From Thermoplasmata archaeon (GTDB lineage Archaea; Thermoplasmatota; Thermoplasmata; Lutacidiplasmatales; UBA184), in the NCBI GenBank assembly GCA_022750195.1, contig JAKIWE010000001.1, forward strand, positions 1,052,672-1,116,671: a stretch of DNA of 64,000 nucleotides, in the 5' to 3' direction. Positions within the stretch are counted from its first letter, which is position 1. The number at the start of each line of letters is the position of its first letter. Below, one piece after another: positions 17,364 through 26,141 of the stretch. Position numbers and translations under genes: made by a program. The notes beneath the pieces were generated by a model, which was not told the DNA's origin, made no database searches, and saw only the letters and a list, made by a program, of their open reading frames with translations.

Positions 17364-18046
17364 GCCTCGACGATCTCGACGTCGATCGGGTCGTTGTCCT
17401 TCAAGCCGAGCGCACCCCGAAGGAACTCCGGGGCGATGAACTCGACCACGTCCTGGTGGCTGGTCCGGTCCGGGACGATCGCGTGGCAGCTCCGGCCCCC
17501 GAGCCGGCCGCGGAAGCACGTCGCGCCCCCGAAGGTGCGACCGCTCGCCTTGAACCCGTCGATCCGGATCCCTTTCCATCGGCGGACGGTCCCGATGCGG
17601 GGAAGCTCCTCGGCCCCCACGCGGACGTTGAGCGTCCCAGGGAACGGCTCGTACCCCAGGCGCTCGGCGAATTGAACGACGTACCCCGGTTGGCTGAGGT
17701 AGTACCGACCTTCTCCGAGGCCGGAGACGACCGTACCGGCGAATCGGACCGCGGAGGGGCCCTGGAAGACCCGTTGCAACGTTTCGAACTCCCCGCGCAG
17801 CAGTTCGACGGCGGCGGGCGTGAGCGCGATCTGTTGACGGCGCCGTGCGAGGTTCCGGACGACGAGCCCCCGTTCGGCGAGACCGACGAGGTAGCGATCG
17901 GCGGCCTGCTGGCTCACCCCGAGCTGGGCTCCGAGCTCGCGCGAGGCGAGGGCGACCGGGGCGTGGTGGGCCCCGGCGGCGGCGAGCTTCGCGAGGACGC
18001 GAAGCTCCTCGGCCTTGACCCGGGATCGCCGCCGCGACGCGGGCAC
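17360..18046 (-). CDS. ribK: CTP-dependent riboflavin kinase with N-terminal HTH
   Basis: A 228-residue archaeal RibK making FMN from riboflavin with CTP. Residues about 10-90 are a winged helix-turn-helix (LGVSQQAADRYLVGLAERGLV), and about 95-228 the kinase barrel with GRYYLSQPGY, GTLNVRV and the GATCFRG region. The HTH fusion is common in archaea and may make it autoregulatory. GTG start. Its stop overlaps the RaSEA start. Confidence 0.92.
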   Translation of the reverse strand: MPASRRRSRVKAEELRVLAKLAAAGAHHAPVALASRELGAQLGVSQQAADRYLVGLAERGLVVRNLARRRQQIALTPAAVELLRGEFETLQRVFQGPSAVRFAGTVVSGLGEGRYYLSQPGYVVQFAERLGYEPFPGTLNVRVGAEELPRIGTVRRWKGIRIDGFKASGRTFGGATCFRGRLGGRSCHAIVPDRTSHQDVVEFIAPEFLRGALGLKDNDPIDVEIVEA

Positions 18047-18059
18047 CGGTCGGCTCCGA

Positions 18060-18329
18060 TCACGCCGGGCGGCTGGGCAGCCCGCTCGGGGCGTAGAGGG
18101 CGGTGACGTTCGACCCGCGGAGGACGACGCGAGGGAAGTGGCGGTTGATCGTCGTCGAACTCTCCGCCACGTCGTCGAGGACGACGTTCAAGTGCTCGTC
18201 GATCCCGGCGAGCCGGCCTTCGAGGACGCGGTTGTCCTTCAATCGGAGCGTCACCCGCTGGGCGAGGAGACGCTCGAGGAGGACGGTCGGCGGTGTTCCC
18301 ATCGAGCGCTCGACGAGGGGGGTCACCAT
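18060..18329 (-). CDS. Sm-like archaeal protein (LSm)
   Basis: An 89-residue Sm fold protein forming RNA-binding rings. Sm1 is VTLRLKDNRVLEGRLAGID with the N of DEHLNVVLDD, and Sm2 is VVLRGSNVTAL. A second ATG at residue 10 (MGTPPT) better matches usual Lsm starts. It heads the minus-strand group running into ribK, RaSEA and nadE, and is divergent from citrate synthase. Confidence 0.92.
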   Translation of the reverse strand: MVTPLVERSMGTPPTVLLERLLAQRVTLRLKDNRVLEGRLAGIDEHLNVVLDDVAESSTTINRHFPRVVLRGSNVTALYAPSGLPSRPA

Positions 18330-18362
18330 AAGCGTTGCCCGGGCGCCCGTTCGAGGAGGGAA

Positions 18363-18370
18363 GGTTAAGG
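18363..18370 (+). promoter_or_regulatory. TATA box of citrate synthase
   Basis: GGTTAAGG lies about 27 bases before the GTG at 18393, placing the transcript start at or next to the start codon (leaderless). Confidence 0.6.
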
Positions 18371-18392
18371 CGAGGGCCTAGGTCCGCGCGGC

Positions 18393-19526
18393 GTGGCCGG
18401 CCCGCTCTACACCGCGCGCCCCGGGCTTGACGACATTGTGATCGGCGACTCGGCGATCAGTCTCGTCGCGGGGGAGACCGGGGGGCTCACCTACCGGGGC
18501 TACGACATCCAGGACCTGGCCGTCGAGACGCCGTACGAGTCCGTCGTCCACCTGCTGCTCGCCGGGTCGCCTCCCGCCGAGCATCCGCCCGCCGAGCTCG
18601 TTCGTGCGCTCGCCGCGCGCAGGACCCTGCCCCCGGAGGCCCAACACGTTCGCGACGCCCTCGACCCGGTGACGCCTCCGATGGACGCTTTGCGGACGCT
18701 GATCTCGGCGCTCGGGAACGGCCAGTATCCCTACCCGCCGACGGTCGAGCAGGGGTACGAGCTGATCGCCCGCGCCCCTACGCTGCTCGCCGGGTTCGTG
18801 CGCCGGTCGCGGCGACAGCCGCTCGTCGAGCCGGACCCGTCGCTCGGCCACGTCGCGAACTACCTCTGGATGCTCTCCGGGGTCCGCCCGACGACGGAGC
18901 AGGTCCGCGCGCTCGAGGGGTACTTCATCCTCCTCGCCGACCACGGGATGAACGCCTCGACCTTCGCCCTGCGCGTCGTCCTTTCGACGAACTCCGACCT
19001 GTTCGCCGGGGCGACGGCCGCGATGGCGGCCCTGAAGGGACCGATCCACGGAGGGGCCCCCGCGAGGGTCGCGGAGATGCTCGATGCGATAGGTACGGCG
19101 GAGCGAGCGGGGAGCTGGATCGCCGAGCGTCTGGCGAAGAAGGAGCTCCTCTACGGCTTCGGCCACCGGGCGTACAAGACCGACGACCCGCGCGCCGTCC
19201 GGCTCCACGCCATCGCCCGCGAGGTCGCGGACCGGCGGCGTCTCGAGCTCGCCGAGCGGGTCGAGGAGGAGGCGCTGGCCGCGTTGCGCCGTGCGAGGCC
19301 GAACGCGCGGCTGTTCACCAACGTGGAGTACTACAGCGCGGTCGTCCTCGAAGCCGTCGGGCTCCCCCGAGAGCTGTTCACCCCGACCTTCGCTCTCGCC
19401 CGAACGACCGGCTGGGTCGCCCACGCGCTCGAGCAGTCGGTCGCCAACCGCCTGATCCGACCCGACGTCCGGTATACCGGACCGACCGGGCTTAGGTGGC
19501 CCCGACCGGGGAGCCCCCCGACTTAA
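18393..19526 (+). CDS. gltA: Citrate synthase
   Basis: A 377-residue archaeal-size citrate (or 2-methylcitrate) synthase joining oxaloacetate and acetyl-CoA. Catalytic-region marks are ADHGMNASTFALR, GPIHGGAPARV with its histidine, GFGHRAYKTDDPRA with the second histidine, and a later aspartate region VEYYSAVVLEAVG. The GTG start fits the TATA box 27 bases upstream. It runs convergently into dnaK; its last codons lie in a hairpin-rich 3' end. Confidence 0.94.
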   Translation: MAGPLYTARPGLDDIVIGDSAISLVAGETGGLTYRGYDIQDLAVETPYESVVHLLLAGSPPAEHPPAELVRALAARRTLPPEAQHVRDALDPVTPPMDALRTLISALGNGQYPYPPTVEQGYELIARAPTLLAGFVRRSRRQPLVEPDPSLGHVANYLWMLSGVRPTTEQVRALEGYFILLADHGMNASTFALRVVLSTNSDLFAGATAAMAALKGPIHGGAPARVAEMLDAIGTAERAGSWIAERLAKKELLYGFGHRAYKTDDPRAVRLHAIAREVADRRRLELAERVEEEALAALRRARPNARLFTNVEYYSAVVLEAVGLPRELFTPTFALARTTGWVAHALEQSVANRLIRPDVRYTGPTGLRWPRPGSPPT

Positions 19527-19554
19527 GGTCGGGGCGTCGGCGGCCTACGCCGAC
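19516..19554. terminator. Two adjacent hairpins between convergent gltA and dnaK
   Basis: CCCCGAC/GTCGGGG (19516-19534, five-base loop) and GTCGGCG/CGCCGAC (19536-19554, five-base loop) are perfect stems spanning both stop codons. They may stabilise or end both transcripts; archaeal terminators do not need hairpins, so this is tentative. Confidence 0.4.
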
Positions 19555-21467
19555 TTGCTGGGGTCGTCGGCCTTGTCCGAGTCGACGACCTTGAAGTCGG
19601 CGTCCACCGGCGCGCCCGGGCCGGTAGGGCTGTCCCCGGTGGCGGTGGCCCCCGGTTCCGTAGAGCCCGACCCTTCGGCCGTGCCCCCGCTGGGCGGGGC
19701 GTCGGGGCCGGAGCTCCGAGCGTTCTCGTAGAGCTTCTGCGCGACCTTGTGCAACGCCTGCGTGAGCTCCTCGGTGCGTGCCTTGATCGTCGCCGAGTCC
19801 TTGCTGTCGAGCACCGAGCGCACCGCGGCGACCTTCGCGCGCACGTCGGCGGCGTCTTCCTCCGCGATCTTCTCCTTGCTGTCGGTCAGGACCCTCTCGG
19901 CCTCGTAGGTGAGCGACTCGGCCCGGTTCCGGACCTCGACGGACTCCGCGCGCGCCCGGTCCGCGTCGGCGAACTCCTCGGCCTGCTTGAGCATCTTCTG
20001 GACCTCCTCCTTCGAGAGCTTGTTGGAGGCGGAGATCGTGATCCCCTGCTTCTTGCCGGTGGCGAGGTCCTTGGCGGAGACGCTTAGGATCCCGTTGGCG
20101 TCGATGTCGAAGGAGACCTCGACCTGCGGCGTGCCGCGCGGCGCCGGCGGGATGCCGGTGAGCATGAAGTTGCCGAGCGCGACGTTGTCGTTCGCGATCG
20201 GCCGCTCGCCCTGGTAGACCTTGATCTCGACGGCCCCCTGGTTGTCGGCGGCGGTGGTGAAGATCTGGCTTTTCCGGGTCGGGATCGTCGTGTTCCGTTC
20301 GATGAGCCGCGTGAACACCCCGCCCAACGTTTCGACCCCGAGCGACAGGGGCGTCACGTCGAGCAGGAGGACATCCTTGACCTCGCCGGCGAGCACGCCG
20401 CCCTGGATCGCCGCGCCGAGCGCGACGCACTCCATCGGGTCGACGCCGTGCTCGATCGGCCGGCCGATGAGCGACTCCAGCAGCTTCTGGACCATCGGCA
20501 TCCGCGTCGGCCCCCCGACGAGGACGATCCGGTCGATCTGCTCCTTGCCGAGCTTCGCGTCCTTGATCGACTGGTCGACCGGGCCGCGGCACCGGTCGAC
20601 GATCGGGCGGAGGAGCTCTTCGAGCTTGGCGCGCGAGAGGCCGAGCGCGAGGTGCTTCGGCCCGTCCTGGGTCGCGGTCAGGAACGGGAGGTTGATCTGC
20701 GTGTCGAGCGTCGAGGAGAGCTCGATCTTTGCCTTCTCCGCGGCGTCGCGCACCCGCTGCATCGCCATCTTGTCCTTGCGGAGGTCGATGCCGCTCTCCT
20801 TCTGGAACTCGCTGACGATCCACTCGGTGAGCGTCGCGTCCATGTCGGTGCCGCCGAGCTGCGTGTCCCCGCTCGTGCTGAGCACCTCAAAGACCCCGTC
20901 GCCGAACTCCATGATCGTGACATCGAGCGTGCCGCCCCCGAGGTCGAAGACGAGGATCTTCTGGGACTTCCCGCCCTTGTCGAGCCCGTAGGCGAGCGAC
21001 GCCGCCGTCGGCTCGTTGATGATCCGGACGACCTCGAGACCGGCGATCGAGCCGGCGTCCTTGGTCGCCTGGCGCTGGTTGTCGTTGAAGTACGCTGGGA
21101 CGGTGATGACCGCCTTGTCGACCTTCTCGCCGAGGAACGCCTCGGCGTCGCGCTTGATCTTCTGAAGGAGGAACGCGGAGAGCTGCTGCGGGGTGTACTC
21201 CTTGCCGTAGATCCGGTACTTGTAGTCGGTCCCCATCTTCCGCTTGAACGCGGTGACGGTCCCCTCGGGGTTCGAGACGGCCTGCCGGCGCGCCGGTTCT
21301 CCGACGAGGAGCTGTCCGTCCCGCGTGAACGCGACGTACGAGGGGAACGCCTTGCCGCCGCCTACCGTCGTGCCTTCGGCGCTCGGAATGATCGCCGGCC
21401 GGCCCCCCTCGAGTACCGCCGCCGCGGAGTTGCTCGTCCCGAGGTCGATTCCTATGATCTTCGCCAT
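19545..21467 (-). CDS. dnaK: Molecular chaperone DnaK (Hsp70)
   Basis: A 640-residue Hsp70 of bacterial type. The ATPase domain (about 1-370) opens with [14 protein letters not shown] and includes [17 protein letters not shown] and [12 protein letters not shown]; the substrate domain has [14 protein letters not shown]; the tail ends in the charged [12 protein letters not shown]. It refolds proteins with DnaJ and GrpE, whose genes are not adjacent here, unlike the usual archaeal grpE-dnaK-dnaJ grouping. Archaeal DnaK is held to derive from bacteria by transfer. An AT-rich region upstream carries its promoter. Confidence 0.97.
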   Translation of the reverse strand: MAKIIGIDLGTSNSAAAVLEGGRPAIIPSAEGTTVGGGKAFPSYVAFTRDGQLLVGEPARRQAVSNPEGTVTAFKRKMGTDYKYRIYGKEYTPQQLSAFLLQKIKRDAEAFLGEKVDKAVITVPAYFNDNQRQATKDAGSIAGLEVVRIINEPTAASLAYGLDKGGKSQKILVFDLGGGTLDVTIMEFGDGVFEVLSTSGDTQLGGTDMDATLTEWIVSEFQKESGIDLRKDKMAMQRVRDAAEKAKIELSSTLDTQINLPFLTATQDGPKHLALGLSRAKLEELLRPIVDRCRGPVDQSIKDAKLGKEQIDRIVLVGGPTRMPMVQKLLESLIGRPIEHGVDPMECVALGAAIQGGVLAGEVKDVLLLDVTPLSLGVETLGGVFTRLIERNTTIPTRKSQIFTTAADNQGAVEIKVYQGERPIANDNVALGNFMLTGIPPAPRGTPQVEVSFDIDANGILSVSAKDLATGKKQGITISASNKLSKEEVQKMLKQAEEFADADRARAESVEVRNRAESLTYEAERVLTDSKEKIAEEDAADVRAKVAAVRSVLDSKDSATIKARTEELTQALHKVAQKLYENARSSGPDAPPSGGTAEGSGSTEPGATATGDSPTGPGAPVDADFKVVDSDKADDPSKSA

Positions 21468-21513
21468 ACTCGTTTCACCTGGTGAGCCCCGACTTCTCTG
21501 ACGGAAACCCGAG

Positions 21514-21554
21514 CTCTATTTTCAGTAGAGGAATGTAAGGTCTACTATAAAAAG
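21514..21554. promoter_or_regulatory. AT-rich, possibly bidirectional promoter between dnaK and a membrane protein gene
   Basis: This 41-base stretch is far richer in A+T than its surroundings. TATAAAAAG at 21546-21554 reads as a TATA box on the plus strand, and its complement CTTTTTATA serves the minus strand; a second minus-strand candidate is GAAAATAG at 21516-21523. Inverted repeats CTCTA-N7-TAGAG (21514-21530) and GTAGA-N11-TCTAC (21525-21545) overlap, suiting a heat-shock regulator site. The regulator is unknown. Confidence 0.5.
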
Positions 21555-21726
21555 ACATCCTACCCCCTCCCCCTTGAACTCGCGGCCCGCTCCGGTCCTC
21601 CACGATCGCGGAGGAACTTCGAGCTCGGTTCGAGGCGCGAATCCGAGCGTCCGCTATGAACCCTCCGTATCCAGCCTCCCCGTTTCACGATTCAACGAGG
21701 GAGCGCGCTGGGGACTCCGCGAGTTA

Positions 21727-22350
21727 ATGCGGGGGCGCCGCTCGCCCACGAGCGACGTGACGGCGAGCGAACCTCCCTCGAGCGATCGGGGTCCGTCGGG
21801 GGGGCCGGTGGTCGTTGGCTCGGAGGAACTCGAGTCGTTCTGGAAGCGTGAAGTCCGGCCGGCCTCTCGGGCTCTGGTCCTGGGTGGCGCGGGACTTCTC
21901 TGGGTCGGCTACTGGGGCATCGCGCTTCAGAATTACACCTACTCGCAGCCTCTCACGAGGGCCATCCTCAACGGAGAGTCGATCGCCCTGCTGCTCCTCG
22001 GGCCCGTGCTGCTAGTCGTGGGCCTTTGGCTGACCGTCATGCGCGCCCGTCGACTCGAGGTCTCGGAGGGGGGTATTCGCGTCTGGTCGCGTAGAGGCCG
22101 AGTCCGCTCAGTCGATTGGGCCGGGGCCCGGCTGCGGGTCGAGGTGGTCGACCGGCGTGAACAGGAACCAGCCGTACCGACCTCGTCGGCCGGCGTCCTT
22201 CGACTCCACTACCGTTGGTACGCCCTCTCCGGACCCGCGGTCGAGCTCGCCCTCGAGCAGGCGCGACGCCGCGGACTCACGATCCGTTCTCGGTGCCGGT
22301 CCCGCGGCGGGGGACAGCTCAAGATCCATCGCATCACCGCCGACGGATAG
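21727..22350 (+). CDS. Small membrane protein with PH-like cytoplasmic domain
   Basis: Function not recognised. Two hydrophobic segments (RALVLGGAGLLWVGYWGIA and SIALLLLGPVLLVVGLWLTV) form a hairpin, followed by a basic region and a beta-rich tail (LEVSEGGIRVWSRRGRV, VDWAGARLRVEV) resembling bacterial-PH-type membrane proteins. ATG at 21727 is chosen because the frame upstream to a TTG at 21574 encodes unremarkable low-complexity sequence; the TATA box at 21546 would, however, place a leaderless start near 21574. Confidence 0.6.
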   Translation: MRGRRSPTSDVTASEPPSSDRGPSGGPVVVGSEELESFWKREVRPASRALVLGGAGLLWVGYWGIALQNYTYSQPLTRAILNGESIALLLLGPVLLVVGLWLTVMRARRLEVSEGGIRVWSRRGRVRSVDWAGARLRVEVVDRREQEPAVPTSSAGVLRLHYRWYALSGPAVELALEQARRRGLTIRSRCRSRGGGQLKIHRITADG

Positions 22351-22393
22351 GGACCCTGAGGGTCGGGCACGCGCTCCGCGCGTCCGTCGCGTA

Positions 22394-22399
22394 TTATAC
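22394..22399 (+). promoter_or_regulatory. TATA box of M20 amidohydrolase gene
   Basis: TTATAC is centred about 24 bases before the GTG at 22420, consistent with a leaderless transcript. Confidence 0.55.
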
Positions 22400-22419
22400 G
22401 TCGGGATGAGTCGCCGCGC

Positions 22420-23610
22420 GTGACCTCCCGCCGCGGGCATTGGAGCAGGGAGGCCCGCCGTCTGCTACCCGCCATGCGGACGTGGCGGAAATCGCTCCAC
22501 GAGGAACCGGAGCTCTCCAACGAAGAAACGCGGACGCGGGCGAAGGTCGCGGAGGCGCTGAACGGGCTAGGGCTCCGGCCCACGACGTACGCCGGGTTCA
22601 ACGGCGTCAGCACGACCCTGACCGTGCCCCGGGCCGGCCCTACGGTCGCGCTGCGGGCCGACCTCGATGCCCTGCCCGTCACGGAAGCGACCGGACTTCC
22701 GTTCTCTTCGAAGATCCCCGGGAAGATGCATGCGTGCGGCCACGACATTCACATGGCCTCGCTGCTCGGGGCCGCCGCGGTCCTCAAGAAGAACGCGTCG
22801 AAGCTCCGAGGTCCGGTGAAGTTCCTGTTTCAACCCGCTGAGGAGGAGGGAACCGAGGGCGGCGCGGCCCGGTTCATCGACCGGGGGGCGTTGGAATCGC
22901 CCCACGTGGAATTCGTCGTGGGGCAGCACGTGGCGGCCGGCGTTCCCCTCGGCTCGGTCGCCTGGAAAAAGGGCCCGATGATGGCCGCCGCCGACCATTT
23001 CGTGATCCGCGTCCACGGCCGAGGGGGGCACGCGGGCTACCCGCACCGGAGCACGGACGTGATCGTCGCCGCGGCGGAGGTCGTGAACGGCCTCCAGGCC
23101 CTGGTGAGCCGGATGCGGGAGCCGACCGATCCGGTCGTGGTCAGCGTCGGGATGATCCACGGAGGCTCGAGGCACAACATCCTTCCCGACATGGTCGAAC
23201 TCGAGGGAACGGTCCGCACGGTGCGAGCGGCGACCCGAGGGCAGGTGGAGCAGGCGTTGCGACGACGCGTCAAGCACATCGCGGCCAGCCTCGGGACGCG
23301 CGCCACCGTAACGTACCGCGAAGGGTATCCCGTGCTCGTGAACCACCCGGCCACTACGGAGCTCGTCGTCCGCGCCCTCACCGAGGAGTTCGGCGACGAC
23401 CGGCTCGTCGAGATGGAGTCGCCGACCATGGGGGCCGAGGATTTCTCGCGGTACCTCAACGAACGGCCGGGGACCTTCCTGTTCCTGGGGGTCGGGACTC
23501 CCCAGCACACGGCGCCGCTGCACTCCGCTCGGTTCGCCCCCGACGAGTCCGCTCTCGTGAACGGGGCCGCCGTACTGTGCGCCGCCGTCGAAGGCCTGCA
23601 GCGGGCGTAG
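22420..23610 (+). CDS. M20 family amidohydrolase / carboxypeptidase
   Basis: A 396-residue metal-dependent amidohydrolase of the M20D group (hippurate, N-acyl amino acid, IAA-amino acid hydrolases and archaeal carboxypeptidase). Metal ligands are seen in HACGHDIHMASLLG, the catalytic glutamates in PAEEEGTEGG, and a late histidine in PLHSARFAPDE. The dimerisation insert GGHAGYPHRSTD is present. The exact substrate is not predictable. GTG start is supported by the TATA spacing. Two bases separate it from the cysteine desulfurase gene. Confidence 0.9.
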   Translation: MTSRRGHWSREARRLLPAMRTWRKSLHEEPELSNEETRTRAKVAEALNGLGLRPTTYAGFNGVSTTLTVPRAGPTVALRADLDALPVTEATGLPFSSKIPGKMHACGHDIHMASLLGAAAVLKKNASKLRGPVKFLFQPAEEEGTEGGAARFIDRGALESPHVEFVVGQHVAAGVPLGSVAWKKGPMMAAADHFVIRVHGRGGHAGYPHRSTDVIVAAAEVVNGLQALVSRMREPTDPVVVSVGMIHGGSRHNILPDMVELEGTVRTVRAATRGQVEQALRRRVKHIAASLGTRATVTYREGYPVLVNHPATTELVVRALTEEFGDDRLVEMESPTMGAEDFSRYLNERPGTFLFLGVGTPQHTAPLHSARFAPDESALVNGAAVLCAAVEGLQRA

Positions 23611-23611
23611 C

Positions 23612-24997
23612 ATGACGAACCTCGATCGGGCGCGCGAGGACTTCCCGGCCCTCCAGGGCTCCCCGGGGCATCCTCCGCCCGCGTACCTCGACTCGGCGTG
23701 CATGTCGCTCGTCCCGGACTCCGTGCTCGCGGCGATGGCGGAGTACTACCGGGAGTTCCCCGGTTGCGCCGGCCGCAGCCTTCACCGGTTCGCCGAGGAG
23801 GTCGGCCACCGGTACGAGGGGGCCCGCGACGCGTTCGCTCGGTTCCTGGGCGCCCCGGACCGGGACGGGGTGGTGTTCGTACGGAACGCGACCGAAGCGA
23901 TCAACGTCGTCGGCAACGGACTCGATTGGCAGGCCGGTGATCGGATCATCGTCACCGACCAGGAGCACAACTCCAACCTCGTCCTCTGGCAACGACTGGC
24001 CAAGGAGCGAGGCGTCCACGTCGAGGCACTCGAGCTGCCGGACGGAGGGCGGTGGGACGGCGACCGTCTCGAGCGGATGCTCCGTCCGCGGCCCCGGCTC
24101 GTAAGCGTCTTCCACACCTCCAACCTCGACGGCCGCTCGCTGCCGATCCGCGAAATCGCCGACCGCGTGCACGATGCCGGGGGACAGCTGCTCGTCGACG
24201 GCTGCCAGGCCGCTCCTCACCAGCCCGTCGACCTGGCCCGGCTCGGGGTCGACTTCTACGCGCTCTCGCTCCACAAGATGCTCGGCCCCACGGGCACCGG
24301 ACTTCTCGTCGCGCCGTCGGCCACGCTCGCCGAGCTCCGGCCGTTGATCGTGGGGGGAGAGACCGTCGAGTGGACGACGCTCACCGACCATCGACTTCGC
24401 CCGCCCCCCCACCGGTTCGAGGCCGGGCTGCAGAACTACGCGGGGGTGCTCGGCGCCCGCGCGGGGATCGAGTACCTCGAGCGGGTCGGTCGGGAGGAGG
24501 TCCGGGCCCACGACGCGGCGCTCAACGCCCGCGTCACCTCCGCCCTCGAGGACGAGCCGCGAGTCCACGTTCTCGGACCGGCCGCCCCGTCCGAGCGACC
24601 GAGCATCTTCGGCTTCACGGTCGATGGGGTCGACCCGAATGACGCGGCGCTGTTCCTCGACGCCGGCCACCGCGTGTTGGTCCGTTCCGGGATGCACTGC
24701 GTCCACTCCTGGTACGCGGCGCGCGGATTGTCCGGCAACGTCCGCGCCTCGTTCTACCTCTACAACTCCACGGAGGACGCGGACGCGCTGGTCCGCGGAG
24801 TGCGGGAACTGATCGAGCGGATCCCGGCGCCCGCGGTACCCACGCCTACCGGTACATCGGCTGCGAAGCGACCGTCGGCCGCTCGCCCGCGCCCTTCTCG
24901 GCGTGGCGCTGGATCGTCAGCAGCTGCTGCTCGATCCGCTCGGCCTCGTGGTAGAGCGGGACGGGGTCGAGCGGGTTCCGGAGCAGGATCCGGTTGA
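23612..24997 (+). CDS. sufS: Cysteine desulfurase (SufS/CsdA type)
   Basis: A PLP enzyme releasing sulfur from cysteine for Fe-S clusters or tRNA thiolation. H119 (DQEHN), D196 (VDGCQ), the PLP lysine K222 (SLHKMLGP) and the catalytic cysteine C363 (RSGMHCVHSW) are all present, in the short-loop arrangement of group II enzymes. Residues after about 410 are a Ser/Arg/Ala/Gly-rich tail encoded on the antisense of the PAC2 gene; the frame stays open for 152 bases of overlap. No other suf genes are adjacent. Confidence 0.92.
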   Translation: MTNLDRAREDFPALQGSPGHPPPAYLDSACMSLVPDSVLAAMAEYYREFPGCAGRSLHRFAEEVGHRYEGARDAFARFLGAPDRDGVVFVRNATEAINVVGNGLDWQAGDRIIVTDQEHNSNLVLWQRLAKERGVHVEALELPDGGRWDGDRLERMLRPRPRLVSVFHTSNLDGRSLPIREIADRVHDAGGQLLVDGCQAAPHQPVDLARLGVDFYALSLHKMLGPTGTGLLVAPSATLAELRPLIVGGETVEWTTLTDHRLRPPPHRFEAGLQNYAGVLGARAGIEYLERVGREEVRAHDAALNARVTSALEDEPRVHVLGPAAPSERPSIFGFTVDGVDPNDAALFLDAGHRVLVRSGMHCVHSWYAARGLSGNVRASFYLYNSTEDADALVRGVRELIERIPAPAVPTPTGTSAAKRPSAARPRPSRRGAGSSAAAARSARPRGRAGRGRAGSGAGSG

Positions 24998-25658
24998 TCG
25001 TCTCGATCACCTTCGCCGCAGCGCGCGCGTCCGGGTAGTCGGACTGCGCCTCGGCGAGGAACGTCAGGACGTCGAAGCCCCGGCGGCGGCCCTCGTTCAG
25101 CAGCACCCCGGCGATGCCGGTGATGACGCCCTCGTTGAACGGGCTCATGTTCGGTTCGATGTACAGGTCGCGCGCTTTCCGCGTGCTCGCCACGCCGTAG
25201 ACCTTGACGTCCGCGAGCGCGGGGGAACGGCCCTTGCCCGTTGCGGTGGCCGGCCGCTCGACGACCAGACCCTCCGGGGAGACGAGCAGGCCGCACCGCT
25301 GTTCCTGGACCCAGTCCATGATCGCCGTCGCGAGCGGATGGATGACACTCGGCGCTGGGTGGAACTCGGAAACGAACGCGACGATCTTGTCCGCGACCCG
25401 GCCGGTCCGGTCGGCGGCGGGGTGCCCGGCGTAGATCCGGACGGGGTGTTGCGGGTTGCCGTTGCGGATCAGCGACACGGTGGGGAACGCCGGGGATTCG
25501 ACGATGCCGATCTGCTCCATCTCGAGCGTGTCGATCAGATAGTTCGCGACGATCGAGCTCACGAGTCCGACCGACGGGAAGCCGTCGATCACGATCGCGC
25601 CCTCGACATCGACGCGTTTGATCTCGTAGATCCGGACCTGGTCCGGGCCGAGCGTCAC
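24846..25658 (-). CDS. PAC2-family protein (archaeal proteasome assembly chaperone type)
   Basis: A 270-residue PAC2-family protein. The start VRIYEIKRVDVEGAIVIDGFPSVGLVSS, split as VRIYEIKRVDVEGA and IVIDGFPSVGLVSS, is the family hallmark, followed by NYLIDTLEMEQIG and FPTVSLI. Family members help assemble 20S proteasome alpha rings or act as related ATP-independent chaperones. Helical C-terminal residues (about 210-260) are normal. GTG start, three bases after the stop of the upstream small protein gene, suggests an operon. Its 3' end overlaps the cysteine desulfurase gene convergently. Confidence 0.85.
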   Translation of the reverse strand: MTLGPDQVRIYEIKRVDVEGAIVIDGFPSVGLVSSIVANYLIDTLEMEQIGIVESPAFPTVSLIRNGNPQHPVRIYAGHPAADRTGRVADKIVAFVSEFHPAPSVIHPLATAIMDWVQEQRCGLLVSPEGLVVERPATATGKGRSPALADVKVYGVASTRKARDLYIEPNMSPFNEGVITGIAGVLLNEGRRRGFDVLTFLAEAQSDYPDARAAAKVIETINRILLRNPLDPVPLYHEAERIEQQLLTIQRHAEKGAGERPTVASQPMYR

Positions 25659-25661
25659 GGG

Positions 25662-26021
25662 CTACAGCGACCTCTCGACGATCTGGCCCAGCTCCCGGCT
25701 GATGAGCTCGACGACGTCTTTCGTCAACGCCGCGCGGATCGCCGGCGGCACGGCCGCCATCCCGAGACGCGCAGTGCAAGTCCCTACCCGCACGAGGGCG
25801 GCGTACTCCATCGCACGAGCTTCGAGGAGAGCGCGAACGGCGTCCTTGAGGTCCTGCGCGAGCTTCGGGTCGGCCGAGAGCGTCTTTTCGAGGTGGTGCC
25901 GGATCTCCTCTTTGACGATGTCGCGCGTCGCTTCGCGAACGAGCTCCTCCGGGCGCAGGAGGTCGCGCGTACTCTTGAGCAGGATATCGATGGGTTCGCC
26001 GCTGCCGCTCTCCTCGCCCAT
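25662..26021 (-). CDS. Conserved small helical protein upstream of PAC2 gene
   Basis: Not recognised. The 119-residue product is almost entirely alpha-helical in composition with alternating charges (LVREATRDIVKEEIRHHLEK, ALLEARAMEYAALVR) and no cysteine cluster, signal or membrane segment. It starts at an ATG 28 bases after a TATA box, as a leaderless gene, and is followed after three bases by the PAC2 gene, so the two likely share a transcript and perhaps a proteasome-related role (inference from neighbourhood only). Confidence 0.7.
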   Translation of the reverse strand: MGEESGSGEPIDILLKSTRDLLRPEELVREATRDIVKEEIRHHLEKTLSADPKLAQDLKDAVRALLEARAMEYAALVRVGTCTARLGMAAVPPAIRAALTKDVVELISRELGQIVERSL

Positions 26022-26047
26022 CCGGCGCGGGGAGCAGGGTGCGGGGC

Positions 26048-26051
26048 TTAA
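26048..26051 (-). promoter_or_regulatory. TATA core of the small protein-PAC2 operon
   Basis: Minus-strand GTTAAG centred 28 bases before the ATG at 26021. Confidence 0.5.
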
Positions 26052-26107
26052 CAGTTTGGACGCCGCGGCAACGCCGGCCCTCGGAAAACCGCGCTCTAGC
26101 CCACGCC

Positions 26108-26114
26108 TTTATTT
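26108..26114 (+). promoter_or_regulatory. TATA box of tRNA-Ala
   Basis: TTTATTT lies about 31 bases before the first base of the tRNA at 26142. Confidence 0.6.
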
Positions 26115-26141
26115 GTCCGGCACCGCTGGTTGCGCCGGCGT

